Shown here in pieces: positions 24,201 through 36,484 of a stretch of 64,000 bases of DNA. Origin of the DNA: Eopsaltria australis (taxonomy: Eukaryota; Chordata; Aves; Passeriformes; Petroicidae); assembly GCA_034509425.1 (NCBI GenBank), contig JAVTVJ010000369.1, positions 1,953,501-2,017,500 of the forward strand. Reading direction: 5' to 3'. Position 1 is the first letter of the stretch; each line of letters opens with the position of its first letter. Both the position numbers and the translations under genes were made by a program. The notes under the pieces are model-generated. The model made no database searches, was not told the origin of the DNA, and saw nothing but the letters and a program-made list of their open reading frames with translations.

Positions 24201-24917
24201 GTGAGAGAAGCTGCTTTTCTCCCCAGCTGAACCCTGAGCAGCCACATCCCTCATCCAAACCACGAGAGCCAAGGAAAGCTGTGCTGGAAGAAGTTATTCA
24301 AAGTTCCACTGGAGCAGCTGCCTTGGATCCTGGGGGGAACTGCAGGATCCAGGTAAAAACAAATTTCAAAGCCTTCAGCTGCCCCTTGCTGTCCATTCCT
24401 CAAAGCAAATCCCAGCTTATGCTGATCCCAGCCTGAATAATGAATCCTGCAACCAGCGCTGCTGGGGTCTCAGCCTTCCCTGCAGGGAACTGATGTGAAC
24501 AGTGGAGGCTCTGGGAGCCAAACTCTCATCTGAGCCCGCACACAAAAATTGGGGAGGAATTCCTAAAGCCCAGCACACGCCACAGCCCAGTTCCCCTCTG
24601 GGACTGCAGGAGCCCTGGGAGGAGCTCCCAGAGCAGAGCTGGCAGAGCCACCCTGCAGGAGCTGCTCAGCCACGCAGCCCTCACGTTTCTACCAGAGCTT
24701 TCTGTGCTCCTCTTAACTCATGGGAATGTGTTCCAGCTGCAGGGGTGTCCAAATACCTCATTCCAACATCAAATGCATGCGTTTTGCTGCTTAAAATAGA
24801 CATTCAAGGCAGGCACGCTGCAGATTTGAAAAGCCACAGCTCATCCTCCTCCTTCCCCAAGCAGGGAGTCCGTGGGGAGATGGTTCCATCCATAGCAGCA
24901 ACTTCCAGAACTTAGGG
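21216..24917. other. Long unique stretch without recognised genes
   Basis: It contains frames open on both strands at 22419-23127 (227 codons plus, 178 codons minus). Neither shows a domain, signal peptide or conserved motif, and there is no sign of matched splice sites. The part at 23330-23780 is AT-rich. A run of nine or ten C lies near 22260. Confidence 0.5.
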
Positions 24918-25096
24918 ATTCATGGAATATCCTGAGTTGGAAGGGACCCACTGGGCTTATTCAGTGCAGCCCCTGGCCCTGCACAGACACCCCAACAACC
25001 CCACCCTGGGCATCCCTGGCAGCGCTGCCCAAACGCTCCTGGAGCTCTGGCAGCCTCGGGCCGTGCCCATTCCCTGGGGAGCCCATTCCAGCCCCA
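24918..25096 (-). mobile_element. CR1 LINE, 3' fragment (second subfamily)
   Basis: ATTCATGGAATATCCTGAGT, TGGAAGGGACCCACTGGGCT, CCCTGCACAGACACCCCAAC and AAACGCTCCTGGAGCTCTGG match the copy at 17797 block for block. It is truncated near 25096. Confidence 0.92.
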
Positions 25097-25481
25097 CAGG
25101 AATGTCACACCTGGGCAGCACAACTGCTCCCTGAGCCAGGCAAGGCTCCTGAGCTCTGTTCATCAGGGTTGCATCCTCCAGGCTCAGCCCATCTCTTTCT
25201 CTCCCTACTCCTCCAGCCCCTGACCCAGCACTGCACCCAGGAGAAGGCACCCAGGGAATCTTGCACCATTCCCAGCAAAAAATCCCAGCAAAATGGAACG
25301 AACAACAGGGATGTGCCCTTGTCACAGCTGATCATTTCAAAGGCTCCTTGTTTAGCTCAGATTCGGAATGGAGCCAAGTTGGAGGACACTGAAATCCCCT
25401 GAGAGTTTGGACTCCCAAGCTCTGCTCAGCCCCGGGGCTGCACAGCGCGCACAGAACGCGAAGGAATTTTAAAATGCAGTC
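25097..25481. other. Unique noncoding linker, nothing recognised
   Basis: GC-rich with no recognised family. The right end (25425-25465) has a small CpG cluster around CAGCGCGCACAGAACGCG. Confidence 0.45.
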
Positions 25482-25596
25482 GCTCATCCCTCACATTAGA
25501 GCTGCTTTTCCTGCCTGCTCGTCCCTCACGTCTGAGCTGCTTTTCCTGCCTGCTCATCCCTCACGTCTGAGCTGCTTTTCCTGCCTGCTTCTCCCC
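25482..25596. repeat. 35-bp minisatellite, about 3.3 copies
   Basis: Units begin with GCTCATCCCTCAC or close variants at 25482, 25517, 25552 and 25587, each ending in GAGCTGCTTTTCCTGCCT. The first unit differs most (ATTAGAG for GTCTGAG). The second and third are nearly identical, which suggests recent duplication. Confidence 0.95.
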
Positions 25597-25820
25597 TGCA
25601 TCCACAAGGGTTTCCCCCAGGTTCCACAGGACAAATAAGGAATTCATTTCTCATGGCTAAAATCTAGCAGAGCCGTGTTTTCCGTCCTTTGCAGACCTAT
25701 ATAAGCCCTCTTCTTTTTTTCTCCAGCTTTTGCACTTTCTGTGCAAATTTTTTAAAGATTTTTAAGATTTTTTAAAAAGATTTTTCACTGATTACCAAAA
25801 TTCCCCAGGGAAGCTGAATC

Positions 25821-25967
25821 CTCCCCTGGAAGTGATCAAAAAACTTGTGGATGTGGCACTTGGGGACGTGGGTTAGTGGTGAACATGATGGTGGTGGGTT
25901 GATGGTTGGACTTGAGGATCTTAAAGGTCTTTCCTGACCTCAACCATCCTCTGATTCTGTGATTATT
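25821..25967 (+). mobile_element. CR1 LINE, extreme 3' tail
   Basis: TGGATGTGGCACTTGGGGAC, GTGGGTTAGTGGTGAAC, GGTTGATGGTTGGACTTGAG and AAAGGTCTTTCCTGACCTCA end in CTCTGATTCTGTGATTATT, which is the 8-bp-repeat CR1 tail in sense orientation. Confidence 0.93.
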
Positions 25968-26796
25968 ATGGTCTATCAATGATACGTGAACAACTTCTAA
26001 AGAGCCAGGAAAAAGGAGTTGGGAAATGCAGCCTAAAGCCAAAAGGCTGATAAATGATATATCTGTTAAAAATAATCATGAGGGGTCTGAGTGTGCCCTG
26101 GCAACATTTTGGGGTCTGCAGATGAGAAGAGACTGGAAGACACATCTCAGAGCAGTTGGTGCTCCAGGAAAGAAGGGCAAAGCAGGGCAGAGCTGATGCC
26201 TCTGGCACTGCAGACATCCAGCCCTCCTTGTTTTGCAAGTGGCATTTTAGCAGCTTCTTCCTATAATTTACCAAAGCAGCCTTTTTTTTTTCCTTACAAA
26301 GAGAATAAAGAAACGGTAAAATAATTTTGAAAGTCAGGTTATTCCTGTGCCTTAACACCTTCCAACAGATGTTGTTCTTACCGAGAGCAGAGTTCCTTGA
26401 ATTATTAATGGTTCCCAACAGCTCAGCTTGAAATAATTTAGCATTTGAAAGAGAAAAGCCACTCTCATTATCCCAAGTGCAGAAACATTTTTGGTTATTA
26501 AAAGTATTCTCCTCAAAAAAAGAGAAATCTCTACAGTTTGTATCTTTTTCTCCGGATGCCAGCAGGAGCACCAGATCCAGGGAAACCTTTGTGCTTGCCG
26601 AAGGTTAAGTGATGAAATACAATGGAAGAGAGAGGACTCCACATTCCATTTCAAATTGAGAAGCTCTCATCTGATCTCGTGGTACCTTTGACTTCACCAG
26701 ATTGATTGTATTTGCACTTGGACACCATTACATTCTTTCTGAGGCTTAAAGTGACCAATTATTCACTGCAGTGAAACTTCCCAAGGGATATTGCCT
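25968..26796. other. Unique stretch; 201-codon minus frame judged chance
   Basis: A minus-strand frame is open from 26571 to 25966. It has no recognisable domain, its 3' part reads through the antisense edge of the neighbouring CR1, and codon content looks like AT-rich noncoding DNA. A T-run lies near 26282. Confidence 0.45.
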
Positions 26797-26910
26797 AGGT
26801 TGGACAGGGCTTGGAGCAACCTGGAATCGTGAAGGTGTCCCTGCCTGTATGAGGGGCTGGAATGGGATGAGCTTTAAGGTCTTTTCCAACCCAGCCCATC
26901 CTGGGATTTA
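26797..26910 (+). mobile_element. CR1 LINE, 3' tail
   Basis: AGGTTGGACAGGGCTTGGAG, CAACCTGG, AAGGTGTCCCTGCC, GGCTGGAATGGGATGAGC and TCTTTTCCAACCCAGCCCAT are the final CR1 blocks in the plus orientation. Confidence 0.9.
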
Positions 26911-27589
26911 TGAACTTGAGCACCAGGCTGTTGGCATTGCCCCTTGGATGGCTGCTGGGTAAAGAACATCACCCACAGCCCCTGCTCCCCTGGGAGGGGA
27001 GGACTGGGAGATGTTCCTGGGAACGTCGTGTTCCCAAAACCAACTCTGGCTCCTGGAAAAACCAATGAGGCTGGGCCAAGCTGTGGCAGGTCTGTAGCTG
27101 GGCCTTATGGCAGAGCATCTCAGCTGGCCACACTGTGAGAGATGCAAAGAAGGCCCTGGGCTGGTTTGGAGAAGAGCTGGGATGGTTTTCCCCAAGAATT
27201 GTGTGTCCCCTGTGAAAGCAGCCCATGGAGGAGAGGAGATGAGCTGTTGTTTGCTTGGCACTGAGGGACAGGTGACCAAAATGTACAGGGCTGCTCCTCA
27301 GAGTGACAGGGCTGAGTCTGCTCAGCCATGAACTCATCAGGATGGCTTTCCCCTCCCAGCATGGATTTCTCATGGGACCCAGGGAGACTCAATGGCCAGG
27401 ATTCATAGGTGAAGGTGCAAGGTGACAGTGCTCTGTGACAGACCTTGGTCCTGTGCTCTCCACAGTCCCTTCCGCTCATGAGTCACCCAATTCTGTGACT
27501 GCATCCAAAGTGAGAGGAAAGAAATGCTAATTATTGTGATTAATCACCACTGTAAACAGCATCAGGCTCCCGCCCTCAGTTGCTTATCA
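26911..27589. other. Unique noncoding stretch, nothing recognised
   Basis: Overlapping minus-strand frames of 90-134 codons between 26870 and 27480 show no motif, and I regard them as chance. Confidence 0.45.
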
Positions 27590-28012
27590 ATCATGGAATC
27601 ACAGAGTGGTTTGGGTTGGAAAGGACCTTAAAAATTACCTCAATCCAACCTCCTGCCATGGGCAGGGACACCTTCCACTGTCCCAGGCTGCTCCAAGCCC
27701 TGTCCAGCCTGGCCTTGGACACTTGCAGGGATCCAGGGGCAGCCACAGCTTCTCTGGGCACCCTGTGCCAGGGCCTGCCCACCCTCACAGGGAACAATTC
27801 CTTCCCAATATCCCATCTAACCCTGACCTCTGGCAGTTTGAAGCCATTCCCCTTGTCCTGGCACTCCAGGTCCTTGTCCCTTCCCATCTGTCTTACAGGT
27901 TCCCTTCAGGAAGTGAAATAGGTCACCCCAAAACCATCTCATCTCCAGGCTGGACAGTCCCAATTCCCTCAGGATTTCCCCAGAGCAGAGGTGTTAAGCC
28001 CCTCCTGGGGGT
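27590..28012 (-). mobile_element. CR1 LINE, 3' fragment
   Basis: AATCATGGAATCACAGAGTG, GTTTGGGTTGGAAAGGACCT, CCATGGGCAGGGACACCTTC, TTCTCTGGGCACCCTGTGCC and CCATTCCCCTTGTCCTGGCA are in reverse-complement order. It is of the same subfamily as the copy at 3751, so the two are likely comparable in age. Confidence 0.94.
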
Positions 28013-29110
28013 GGGGAGGATCAGGAGCATGAGCTGACCGTGGGTCTGGGTGAAGCAGGACTGTCCTGGTGGGCAGTGGAGATAACCCAGGGGTGTGTGT
28101 GTTAGAGCCCTCCTCGTGCACCAACACACTCACTGATGGATTGATCTTCTCCTGAAGGTCTGCTAAGCCTTATTTCAAATGAATAACTCAGAGTTGCACG
28201 TGGCTTTCTGATGACTCTCCAGAATTATGACCCAATTTATGCTTTCTGTAATAATCAGCACAATAAGGCAGTAAAGCTGTCGTTGCTGGATACACCAAAT
28301 TTATATTTTATCACAGCAATATAATCAATACAATAAGAAACTGATACTTTATGAGTTAGCATTGTCTTCTCAGAGTCCTTGCAGGACTCTTTCTCAAGTC
28401 TGCTTTGGTTCTGGGGGAGGTTTATGTCCATATTAGCTCTTCCTGCAGCTGTTCCATGATAAATAAACCTCCCACTGCTGCTGAGATCTCAGCCAACATG
28501 CTCTGCAGTAATAACAAAACATTTCCTTTACTGTTTTTGATTTTTATATTCAAAGCTAAACCATCAAATAAACAAAGTTTTCTCACAGTACAAGACAATA
28601 CAATGTGTTACTCTGCTTCCCCCAGCTGAGTTCCTTGCATGAACTGCAGGAGCAGCTCTGAAACATTGAATGATGCTTTGCATTGCTTCAGCTGCTGTCA
28701 ACAACAGAGCTGCAAACACTCCAAAATGTTCATTATTTGACTCCCAGCAGTCTGTAAAATATGCTCATAAACACATCCAGACATGCCCGTGCTCACACAC
28801 ACTTGCATTTGTCTCTACATACACATTTTCATACCTATTTCTATTTCCAGATGAGAAAGAAAAGTCCTTAGATGGTTAAACACCATTTCCCACTGCAAAA
28901 GAACGAGCCAAGGTGAGAACCAGGCAAGGATTTCTGATTCCCTTTTGCTCTGTTTTGATCTCCCCAGCTGAATGAACAACCACAAGCACCATTAACTCTT
29001 TGCAGATAAATATTTTAATGTCATTCCTGCCCCCTGACTGGGGAGGTTTTAGTGAGGCTTCTCTTCCATGGGCACCACTGGCAGCAGAGCTGGGAGTGCA
29101 GCTTTGAGCT
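28013..29110. other. Unique stretch; 28200-28380 candidate conserved element
   Basis: The part at 28200-28380 is AT-rich with CAATTTATGCTTTCTGTAAT, CAATAAGGCAGTAAAGC, TTTATATTTTATCACAGCAA and AATCAATACAATAAG, a motif-dense pattern seen in conserved enhancers. The rest shows nothing recognisable. Confidence 0.35.
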
Positions 29111-29322
29111 GTGCCCAGGACAAAACTGTGCCCAGGACAAAACTGTGCTCAGGACAAAACTGTGCCCAGGACAAAACTGTGCCCAGGACAAAACTGTGCT
29201 CAGGATAAAACTGTGCTCAGGATAAAACTGTGCTCAGGATAAAACTGTGCCCAGGATAAAACTGTGCCTGGGACAAAACTGTGCCCAAGACAAAACTGTG
29301 CCCGGGACAAAACTGTGCCCAG
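29111..29322. repeat. 17-bp minisatellite, 12 full copies
   Basis: Unit GTGCCCAGGACAAAACT repeats at exact 17-bp steps from 29111 to 29314, with a partial unit to 29322. C/T changes (GTGCCC/GTGCTC) and C/T at the GGACA/GGATA position define unit variants that are themselves clustered, a sign of local unit spreading. The repeat creates a false periodic peptide on both strands. Confidence 0.97.
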
Positions 29323-32300
29323 CCTCAGGGGGCTGGGAGAAGGAGAAATCCCTAATCCAGCAGATCCCTCTCCTGTTGGCACTGGTGCCTTTTCCTCAGG
29401 CAGGATGGAGCCAGTAATTGTCCTGCTGATGTCTGACAGTTCTGAGTTCTACCAAAGCCTGCTTTCAGTAAAAGCCAGGTTTTGCTGTCAGCCCTGGTGC
29501 CTGGGCATCTGCCAGCACCCTTGTCCCCAGCAGATCTCTGGATTGCCTTCCATAACGTGTACCCTGAAAAGCAAAAGCTTTTAAATCCCCACAATAAGAG
29601 GTCCTTTAATTGCAGCAAAGCTTTTATAGTCGCTGCTTTCCTGGCTTTCTTCTCTCTGCAAAACACCGATTTTTCTTCTTAGATTTGTTGCTCTTTCTCC
29701 CCTGTTAAATTGCGTGTGCTCCCCCTTTCCAGTTAATATAATAATTCCGATGAGCAGTGCTTAGCATAATTCCAGACACTGATGTACGTGCTGCTCAAAG
29801 CTGTGCTTTAGGAGAATTCCATTTCTGAGGGCAATGTAGCATGGAAAGCTCTCCAGCCCTCTGCAACTGCATAAAGGGGGACCCAGAGAGCATCCAGAGG
29901 GATACTGTGGGAAAGGTTATTTTATGGGATATTTGAGGGCTGACAGAATCTGGGCAAAGCCATCCAAGGTGGAATAAGAAGCAAAAGGGTTTACAAGGCA
30001 GAAAGAAATGCTGCTCTGAGGTGCTGGAGTGTCCAAGGAGGGGAGGGTGGAGTTTAAAGCCGAGGGGACTCCCAGCCCTTGTCCTGAACACCAGCAGGGC
30101 TTTCTTTGTGTCCCTGTCCCCATCTCAGCCCTTCCTTACACAAATACCTGCACTGCATCCGTGCCAAGCTCTTTGTGGGGTCAGGCACAAACCTCCCCCA
30201 GCTGTTCCAGGACACAGGGCTCAGCTGGTGTCCAAATACCCTGCCTGGGACATTTGGGGTTACACAGCCCTCCTGTGTGTCAGAAGCTCTCTCCAAGCCT
30301 TAGTTCCCCATCTGTAAAGTGGAATATAAAAGAAATTTACAGCCAGCCTCTCAGTGTGAGTGGCATTAATGGCTGAAAGCACGACTGCAACCCCAGTGAG
30401 CTCTCAGTGATGGCTCTGATGAATCCCTGGAGGTGGAACAGGAGGAACATGATGTGTGCACCATCAGCTGTGCACAGGTCTCACTGACCTGGCTGCACAC
30501 ACTCAGCTCATTTTCCTCCTCCTTAAACCCCCCTGCCATCAGCTCAAGCCTAATGGTCAGGCTGCCTTTTCTGAAAAAAGAGCAGTGAGTCAACAGCACA
30601 GAGGAGAAAACACATCCATTCACTCTGTTCATTCAACAGCTGAGAGTGAGGGATGGAATTCTGGAAACCAGGGATGATTCACAAACAGAAAAAAAAGAAT
30701 TGTGTTTGCAGAAATGATAGAGGAGGGGGAAGCGAGTGATTTAAGTCACCCAGCCTGACTCGCTGGTTAAATTAATCCCAATGTATGATTTCCATCTTCT
30801 CAAATAGCAAAGAAAAGCTGTACAAATAGGTGGAATCATTCATTGAAAGCCATTTATCATAGGGGTTTTGGCTTGTTTGGGGTTTTTTGAAACCTCTTTT
30901 CATCTCTCTAGTCTTCAATGAGTCAAACACTATCCTGAACCTGGAGGTAATAATTTGGTTATTCTGTTTCCCATTGCTCATTCCCTGCCATTTTTTGTAG
31001 ACCAACATTTCAGTTATCTCAGGAGCCCTATGAAGCAGCCTCAGATTCAAGATTTTGCCATCCCCATTCTCCAGCATCTCTACTTGACATGAAAAAAGAA
31101 TCCTTCGATGGACAGTCATGGAATGACCAAACCAGGCTGCAAATTCAGAGGAGGGTCCTTTCTGTGTGGGCAATTCCTGATGGCAACTCTGTGCAACCCC
31201 AGCAGCCCTCCCAAAACAGTGATGGGACAAAGCTGTGACAATCCAGGTGTCCCTTAGGCTCAACACCTCACCCCAGGAGCTGGCAGCTGGTGGCTGAATT
31301 CCTGCCTAGGCCCAGATGAGCTGGGTGAGAGCAGCTCAGGACTGGGACTGAGTGCAGTGACATCTCAGGGGCACGATGGTGACTCAGTTTCATTTTCCAA
31401 TTCCTCCTAAGTGCCACCATCACTCTGGGCATGAGGATGTGAAGGGAAGGCTTTCAGGGAGAGGCAGCATTTTTTATCCCAGGCATTCCTGCTTTAAAGG
31501 ACCCACTCCACACACAAGTGCCTTATTTAAGGTCAGAAGCAGAAGCTGCAGCTTTCAAGTTAAATCCGAGTGTCCCTGAATATTGGAAATTTATAACTCA
31601 GTTATAAATTCTGTAACTTTCTGTATCCTTTTAAGAACTCCTCCAAACTTGTACATCTCCTGACATCTGTGCCTTCTGAAGGTGAATTATGAGCTACAGA
31701 AAAATGGATGTGCACCCAAAAAATTCCCTTTCTTCTCTAATAATCCCTCACTCTCACTAAGGAAGAGCTAAAAGTGGCTCCTGGTTTTCCCAGCCTAAAC
31801 CTCAACAGGGCTTTGCTTCTGTGGCTCAAGTGCCACTTCCAGGTGCACAGCCAGCCCATGGTGATTTCTGGCTCCAGGAATGGATTGATCCTCCTGCAGT
31901 CACCTGGCAAACACAGAAATGCTTGGGAAGAGATGGAGAGGAGGATACGGGGGACACAACAATATTGGGAGCCCCTTGCTGATGCTAAATTCAGTGAACT
32001 TCACTCCTCAAACCCAGCATTTCAAAGGGAAAATCTGGTTGGGTTTGGTTTTTTTTCCCCCCTCTAAAAGACCCCACAACAGAAAGCAGTGGATTTTCTA
32101 CTGTTAATCTTGTATCCAATTTTTTTCCCCTCTGTGCTAACAGATTGACCTGAAAGAGCAGGATCCTAATTGCTCAGAGATAAAGTAATTGAGTGGTCTC
32201 CTGGGCTCTCTTTGGTACAACAGACTTCAATAGAGTTGACAAATGTCAATCCATAACCCAGGATTAATGGGGCTGTGCTTGGCTTCCCATTCAGTTTTCC

Positions 32301-32565
32301 ATTTGCTCCTTTGGTCTAGCTAACACCCTGATTGCTTTGGGAAAACTGACAAATTTTTGCAGTTAATGAGCCCCTCCAGTAATTTATCAAGCAGGGTTTC
32401 TAAAATAAAAAGAGCACCAAGAACAAAATGTTGATTCTGTGCTAAAGGAAGAAGAAATCCTTCTCTCCCCACATCCTGAAGAGCCTGGAAGATTTTGCTC
32501 CTGCACAGCTGGGAGCTGGAGTGACTCTTGCAGCGTGGGTTTTTTTCCAAAAGCATTTGGGATTT
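29323..32565. other. Long unique stretch, nothing recognised
   Basis: I found no CR1, LTR, RNA or gene. The longest frame (30772-31266, minus, 164 codons) has no recognisable domain. Confidence 0.5.
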
Positions 32566-32671
32566 CAGGCCAGGTTGGGCAGGGGTTGGAGCAACCTGGT
32601 CTAGAGGAAAGTTTGGGATGAGATGGGCTTTGAGATCCCGTCCAAGCCAAACCTTTCTGGGATTCTGTGAC
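32566..32671 (+). mobile_element. CR1 LINE, 3' tail
   Basis: CAGGCCAGGTTGGGCAGGGG, TTGGAGCAACCTGGTCTAGA, GGGATGAGATGGGCTTTGAG and TTCTGGGATTCTGTGA are the terminal CR1 blocks in sense. Here the CTAGAGGAAAG... version of the 3' end is retained. Confidence 0.92.
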
Positions 32672-33984
32672 TCCTGACTGATTCCTGGGGATGTCAGGCA
32701 CTCTCCCACCCATGAGACAAGGGGTACCTCTCACTGAGCAGCCAAAATTGCACACAAAACAGTTTGGGGGTTTGCTTTTACACCCTTCCTTTAACCTCTC
32801 TGTGGGAGGATGAACAGATCCAGAGAACTCCTGTAGGGAATGGGGAGGCTGGAGCCACCCCCAGTGTAGATTCCTGCTCTGGAGAGCCCTGCCAGGCTCA
32901 GCTGCCCCACGTGCCACAAGTGAGACTCTGCCAGGTGCTGTCCCTGGAGTCTCTCTGGGGAGCTCTGAGGAGCAGCTCTAAAAAAAAAAAAAAAAAGGCA
33001 TTAGAAACATTAGAAACACTTGATTTGCAATCAAATGTTTTATCTGGCCCTGGGCTCAATGGCAACAAACTCTGAACTTCTTCCCACTGGAGGTGGAAAT
33101 TCCCAGCCTTGTCCAAGCCCCACGACGTTATCTCTACCAGCAACTGAAACTGGCAGCTTTCCAAACTCTGTATTCCCTGGAAAATGTCAACACTTCTGCA
33201 GAAATTCCAATTTCTCCTCGGCTTGATTTAAAATAAAGTTCCTAAATGAGAACAGGGGAGAGCCAAATTGCCATTAGCAGTCACAGCTCTGCTCTGAGTG
33301 ACGGGAGGGGCTGCGAGGGATCTGTTTCTATTGTGACAATCGTGCATCTGCCCATCATCCTCTTTATTTTTAGCTCTTGGTTGTCTCTCTCACCACAGAA
33401 TGAGCTCAGTTTTACCTGTAATCTGGGCAGGGAACAGCTGCCATTAGGCTGCAGAAACAGCCTGGTTTAGCAGAGACTTCAGCACATTTGTCAGTCCCTG
33501 AACCCGGATCTTCGTGCAAAGGAGAGGAGACCTGGCAGGAAGGGTCTGGTGTCCCTGCCAGGCTTTTCCTCTCGAGGCTGTGTCTGTACTGGATGAAATG
33601 GGAGGCAGGAACCTTTGGGAACCTTCAAGGGCTCCTGTCCATGGCCAAGTCTGTGCACTGGTGGAAATGGAGGAGCAAGTGGGTCTGGGATCTGCTAGAA
33701 ACTGGATTTTGCCCCTCACAGCCCCTGTTTTACCCCAGTTTTGTACTTTTCAGGGTGATTATCAGTAGGTATCATCCTGGCTGGTGCTGCTCAGGGCTGG
33801 GCAGCCGCCTGGGAAGGGTTGTGCTGCCTCCAAGGTGCAGTTATGGACATGAGCCCACCAAACTGGAGCTGCTGGTGAATCCATGGACACTCCTCCCTCT
33901 GGATGTGACCTTGGGGCTGCCACTTTCTCTGTCTCCCACTCAGCCTCTTCAGGATTCTCCCATTCAGCTCCTCCCATCACCCAG
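32672..33984. other. Unique noncoding stretch with poly(A)
   Basis: An A17 run lies at 32980-32996. I see no upstream transcript-like sequence or target duplication that would make it a processed pseudogene tail. Nothing else is recognised. Confidence 0.5.
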
Positions 33985-34131
33985 CTCCCTGCAAGTGTCC
34001 AAGGCCAGGCTGGACGGGGCTTGGAGCACCCTGGGGCAGTGGAAGGTGTCCCTGCCCATGGCAGGGGTGAAATGGGATGATTTTTAAGGTCCCTTCTAAC
34101 CCAACCCACCCTGGGATCCTGTGATTCCGTG
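33985..34131 (+). mobile_element. CR1 LINE, 3' tail
   Basis: TCCCTGCAAGTGTCCAAGGC, CAGGCTGGACGGGGCTTGGA, GGAAGGTGTCCCTGCCCATG and CCCTTCTAACCCAACCCACC end in GGGATCCTGTGATTCCGT, so the element is in plus orientation. Confidence 0.93.
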
Positions 34132-36484
34132 GAAATGAGGAGCAGGCTGTGACAGTGGGACACTGGGGATGGGCGTTAATGCGATTGCTTTGGAAAGCTG
34201 CAAATGAAGAAGGCAGCACAGCTGGGTCCCTCCCAGTGCAGAGCCACTCTGGGGGACTGGGGGTCACCTCAGGCTGTGCCTGGCACTGGCAGCAGGGCTG
34301 GGACACACTCAGCTCTGGCTGTTTGCTGCAGCAGCTCTCTGACGGGCAGAGCGAAAATGCAGAGATGCAGATCCTTTGTAGGAGAAACAGAAAACAAGAG
34401 AGGATTATTTAGTCAATCACCTTGTCGGCTGTGATTAGTTTGGGGTTTAGAGCTGAAAACTCTGTGCTGGGGGTCTCATTCTGCATCTCACACTGGACTT
34501 GTAACATCTGCCTGTAAACCTTCCCACTGGAACCCGGACTGAGGAGCTGCTTGTTTTAATGGTGAGGTGTCCCCACAACACCTGACTCCTGCGTAAGGCC
34601 ACAGCAATATTTACATATTTTCCTCCTGCAGTGGATTTACAAATCCCATAAAACAGCACAAAATCCTCTTGACAGGTTTGCAGAGCGGGGAGGAACCCAA
34701 ACCAAACCCCGGAGCTGGCAAAATGTGGCTGTTTTGTGGGGATGGGAAGGATCCCTGGCTCCAGAGGAGGACAGGGATGAGTTCCCTCCCTCGGGAATCC
34801 TCAGAGCACCCTCGGGCAGGGAGCACTGCTGGCAGCAGGGACAGGGCAGCTGAGCAGGCAGCAAGAGCTGACTTCAGAGCTGGGCTGGAAAGGCAAATGG
34901 GCCAAGGTGGGCCCAGAGAGCCAGGCAGCACCAAACCCTCCTCTCTCACTGGAATCCCAGACAAGGATTTTTACCCTGATGGGGTAGACAGAGAAATCTG
35001 CCGGGATTTCCAGAGTGTTTTGGGGCTCAGACCTCAAGAGCACTGTTGTCTCCTCCTCGGGAGGCTCAGGGGAGCATTGGGGGCTGGAGCTGGGGTCCAC
35101 ATTGATCCCATTGATCCGTGCCCTGGGGGAACACACTGCTCTAACAAGGGCTCCTTAACGGGCCAGGAATGACAAACAGAGCCTTAAAAATGTCCCTCAC
35201 ACCCTAAACACCCCGAGCTGCTGGGGCTGAGCGCTCCTCACTCCATAAGAGAGACAATTATTTCCCTACACAGATTAAATACAACGCAGGGTAAAAGCAC
35301 ACAGATGAAAGCAGCCAAAGCCCTGGGGTGAGCAGCACGTCGCAGAAAATATGAATGTATTCCACTTGTAGCACACTAAATACTGTCTGTGGCAATAGCA
35401 GCTTCAATCAGACACTTCTAGGGAGGTGTAGAAGTCCTGCCAAAACATGGGTGGAATGAGATTCCTCTGCTGTACAGATTCCTGCAGCCCTGGCTAGCGA
35501 GGGAGATGTAACAGGAGGTGATGGTTCCATCCACCTCATATCCAGAGAACACATTTGCATGGGGTTTGTGAGGATAAAATCCATTAGCTGGCTGAAAAAA
35601 AAATGACTTTTCGATGCTCACAGCAGCCTGGGTTTGCTCTGAGTAATGTTAATGGCAAAAATGTTACCTAAGGAGAGACCAGGAGGGCTCATTCCCAGTG
35701 CTTTCATCTTCTCTTTAATGAAATTAATTTAATTACAATATAAAACAGACTCTGTTACACCTACATAAATCCGACAAGATCCATCCTCCTAAACAACCTC
35801 CTTCAAGAAATCAGTTGTGTAAAATATACTGAAAACCATTATTACAACCTGAATCCAGTTCATCCAATGAAATCTCTAATGTGCATTTGGCAATCGGCTT
35901 CCTGTCCCTGAAAGTCAAACTTTTCCTACAAAAAATTTGGGCCTGATGTTTCGAGTTGTCGAGGATATGAAAACCCAGGGAAAAACTCAGTTGCTCAGCA
36001 CTATGGAAAATCCAATCCATTAATGCTCTTTTCGCCTCATTCTGAAAACATAAAGAAAAAAAAAGGATCCAGATATTTGGGAACAATGTAATTCTTCAAT
36101 ATAAACTGTGGCTCACACTTCAGAAAGAAACCAGGAAGGAGGGGAGCAGAATGTTATTTAGATTCTGTCATGTGTCATTTTTCTCTTGCTATTAAATTCA
36201 AAGGAAAACAAAGTCCACTATAATCAAGAGCAATTGTTGTGGTGGGAACATTTATAAGGTACAATGAATATAAATGGGCCACTTTTCCTGCAACAGAGTG
36301 CAAGGAAAATCCTGTTAAAAACAATTACTTAGAGTCTCTAGCAATAAACCCAGCACTGAGGACCCCTTGAACCCAGAGCTCCTGGTGTCGGGCCACCAAT
36401 TTTGCAGCCAGGAGTTAAGAGAGGATCTTTAGGCAAGACTGCCATTAAAGTCACTGCCCAAACTCCCAGGAGCAGGATTGATGC
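34132..36484. other. Unique noncoding stretch up to the inverted repeat
   Basis: GC-rich to ~35200, then AT-rich. No family is recognised up to ~36340. On the minus strand, TGGTGGCCCGACACCAGGAG at 36382-36401 looks like a retroviral primer-binding site, preceded by GGCTGCA, so the last ~100 bp may be element-derived. That reading is weak. Confidence 0.4.

Noticed and set aside
25966..26571. 201-codon minus-strand frame
   Set aside because: There is no recognisable domain or homology. It is AT-rich composition and overlaps the edge of a CR1 tail.
32980..32996. A17 run as the tail of a processed pseudogene
   Set aside because: The sequence upstream has no spliced-gene likeness, and no target duplication flanks the run.
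34669..35172. 167-codon plus frame overlapping a 111-117-codon minus frame
   Set aside because: The frames conflict on both strands in GC-rich DNA, with no domain or splice evidence.
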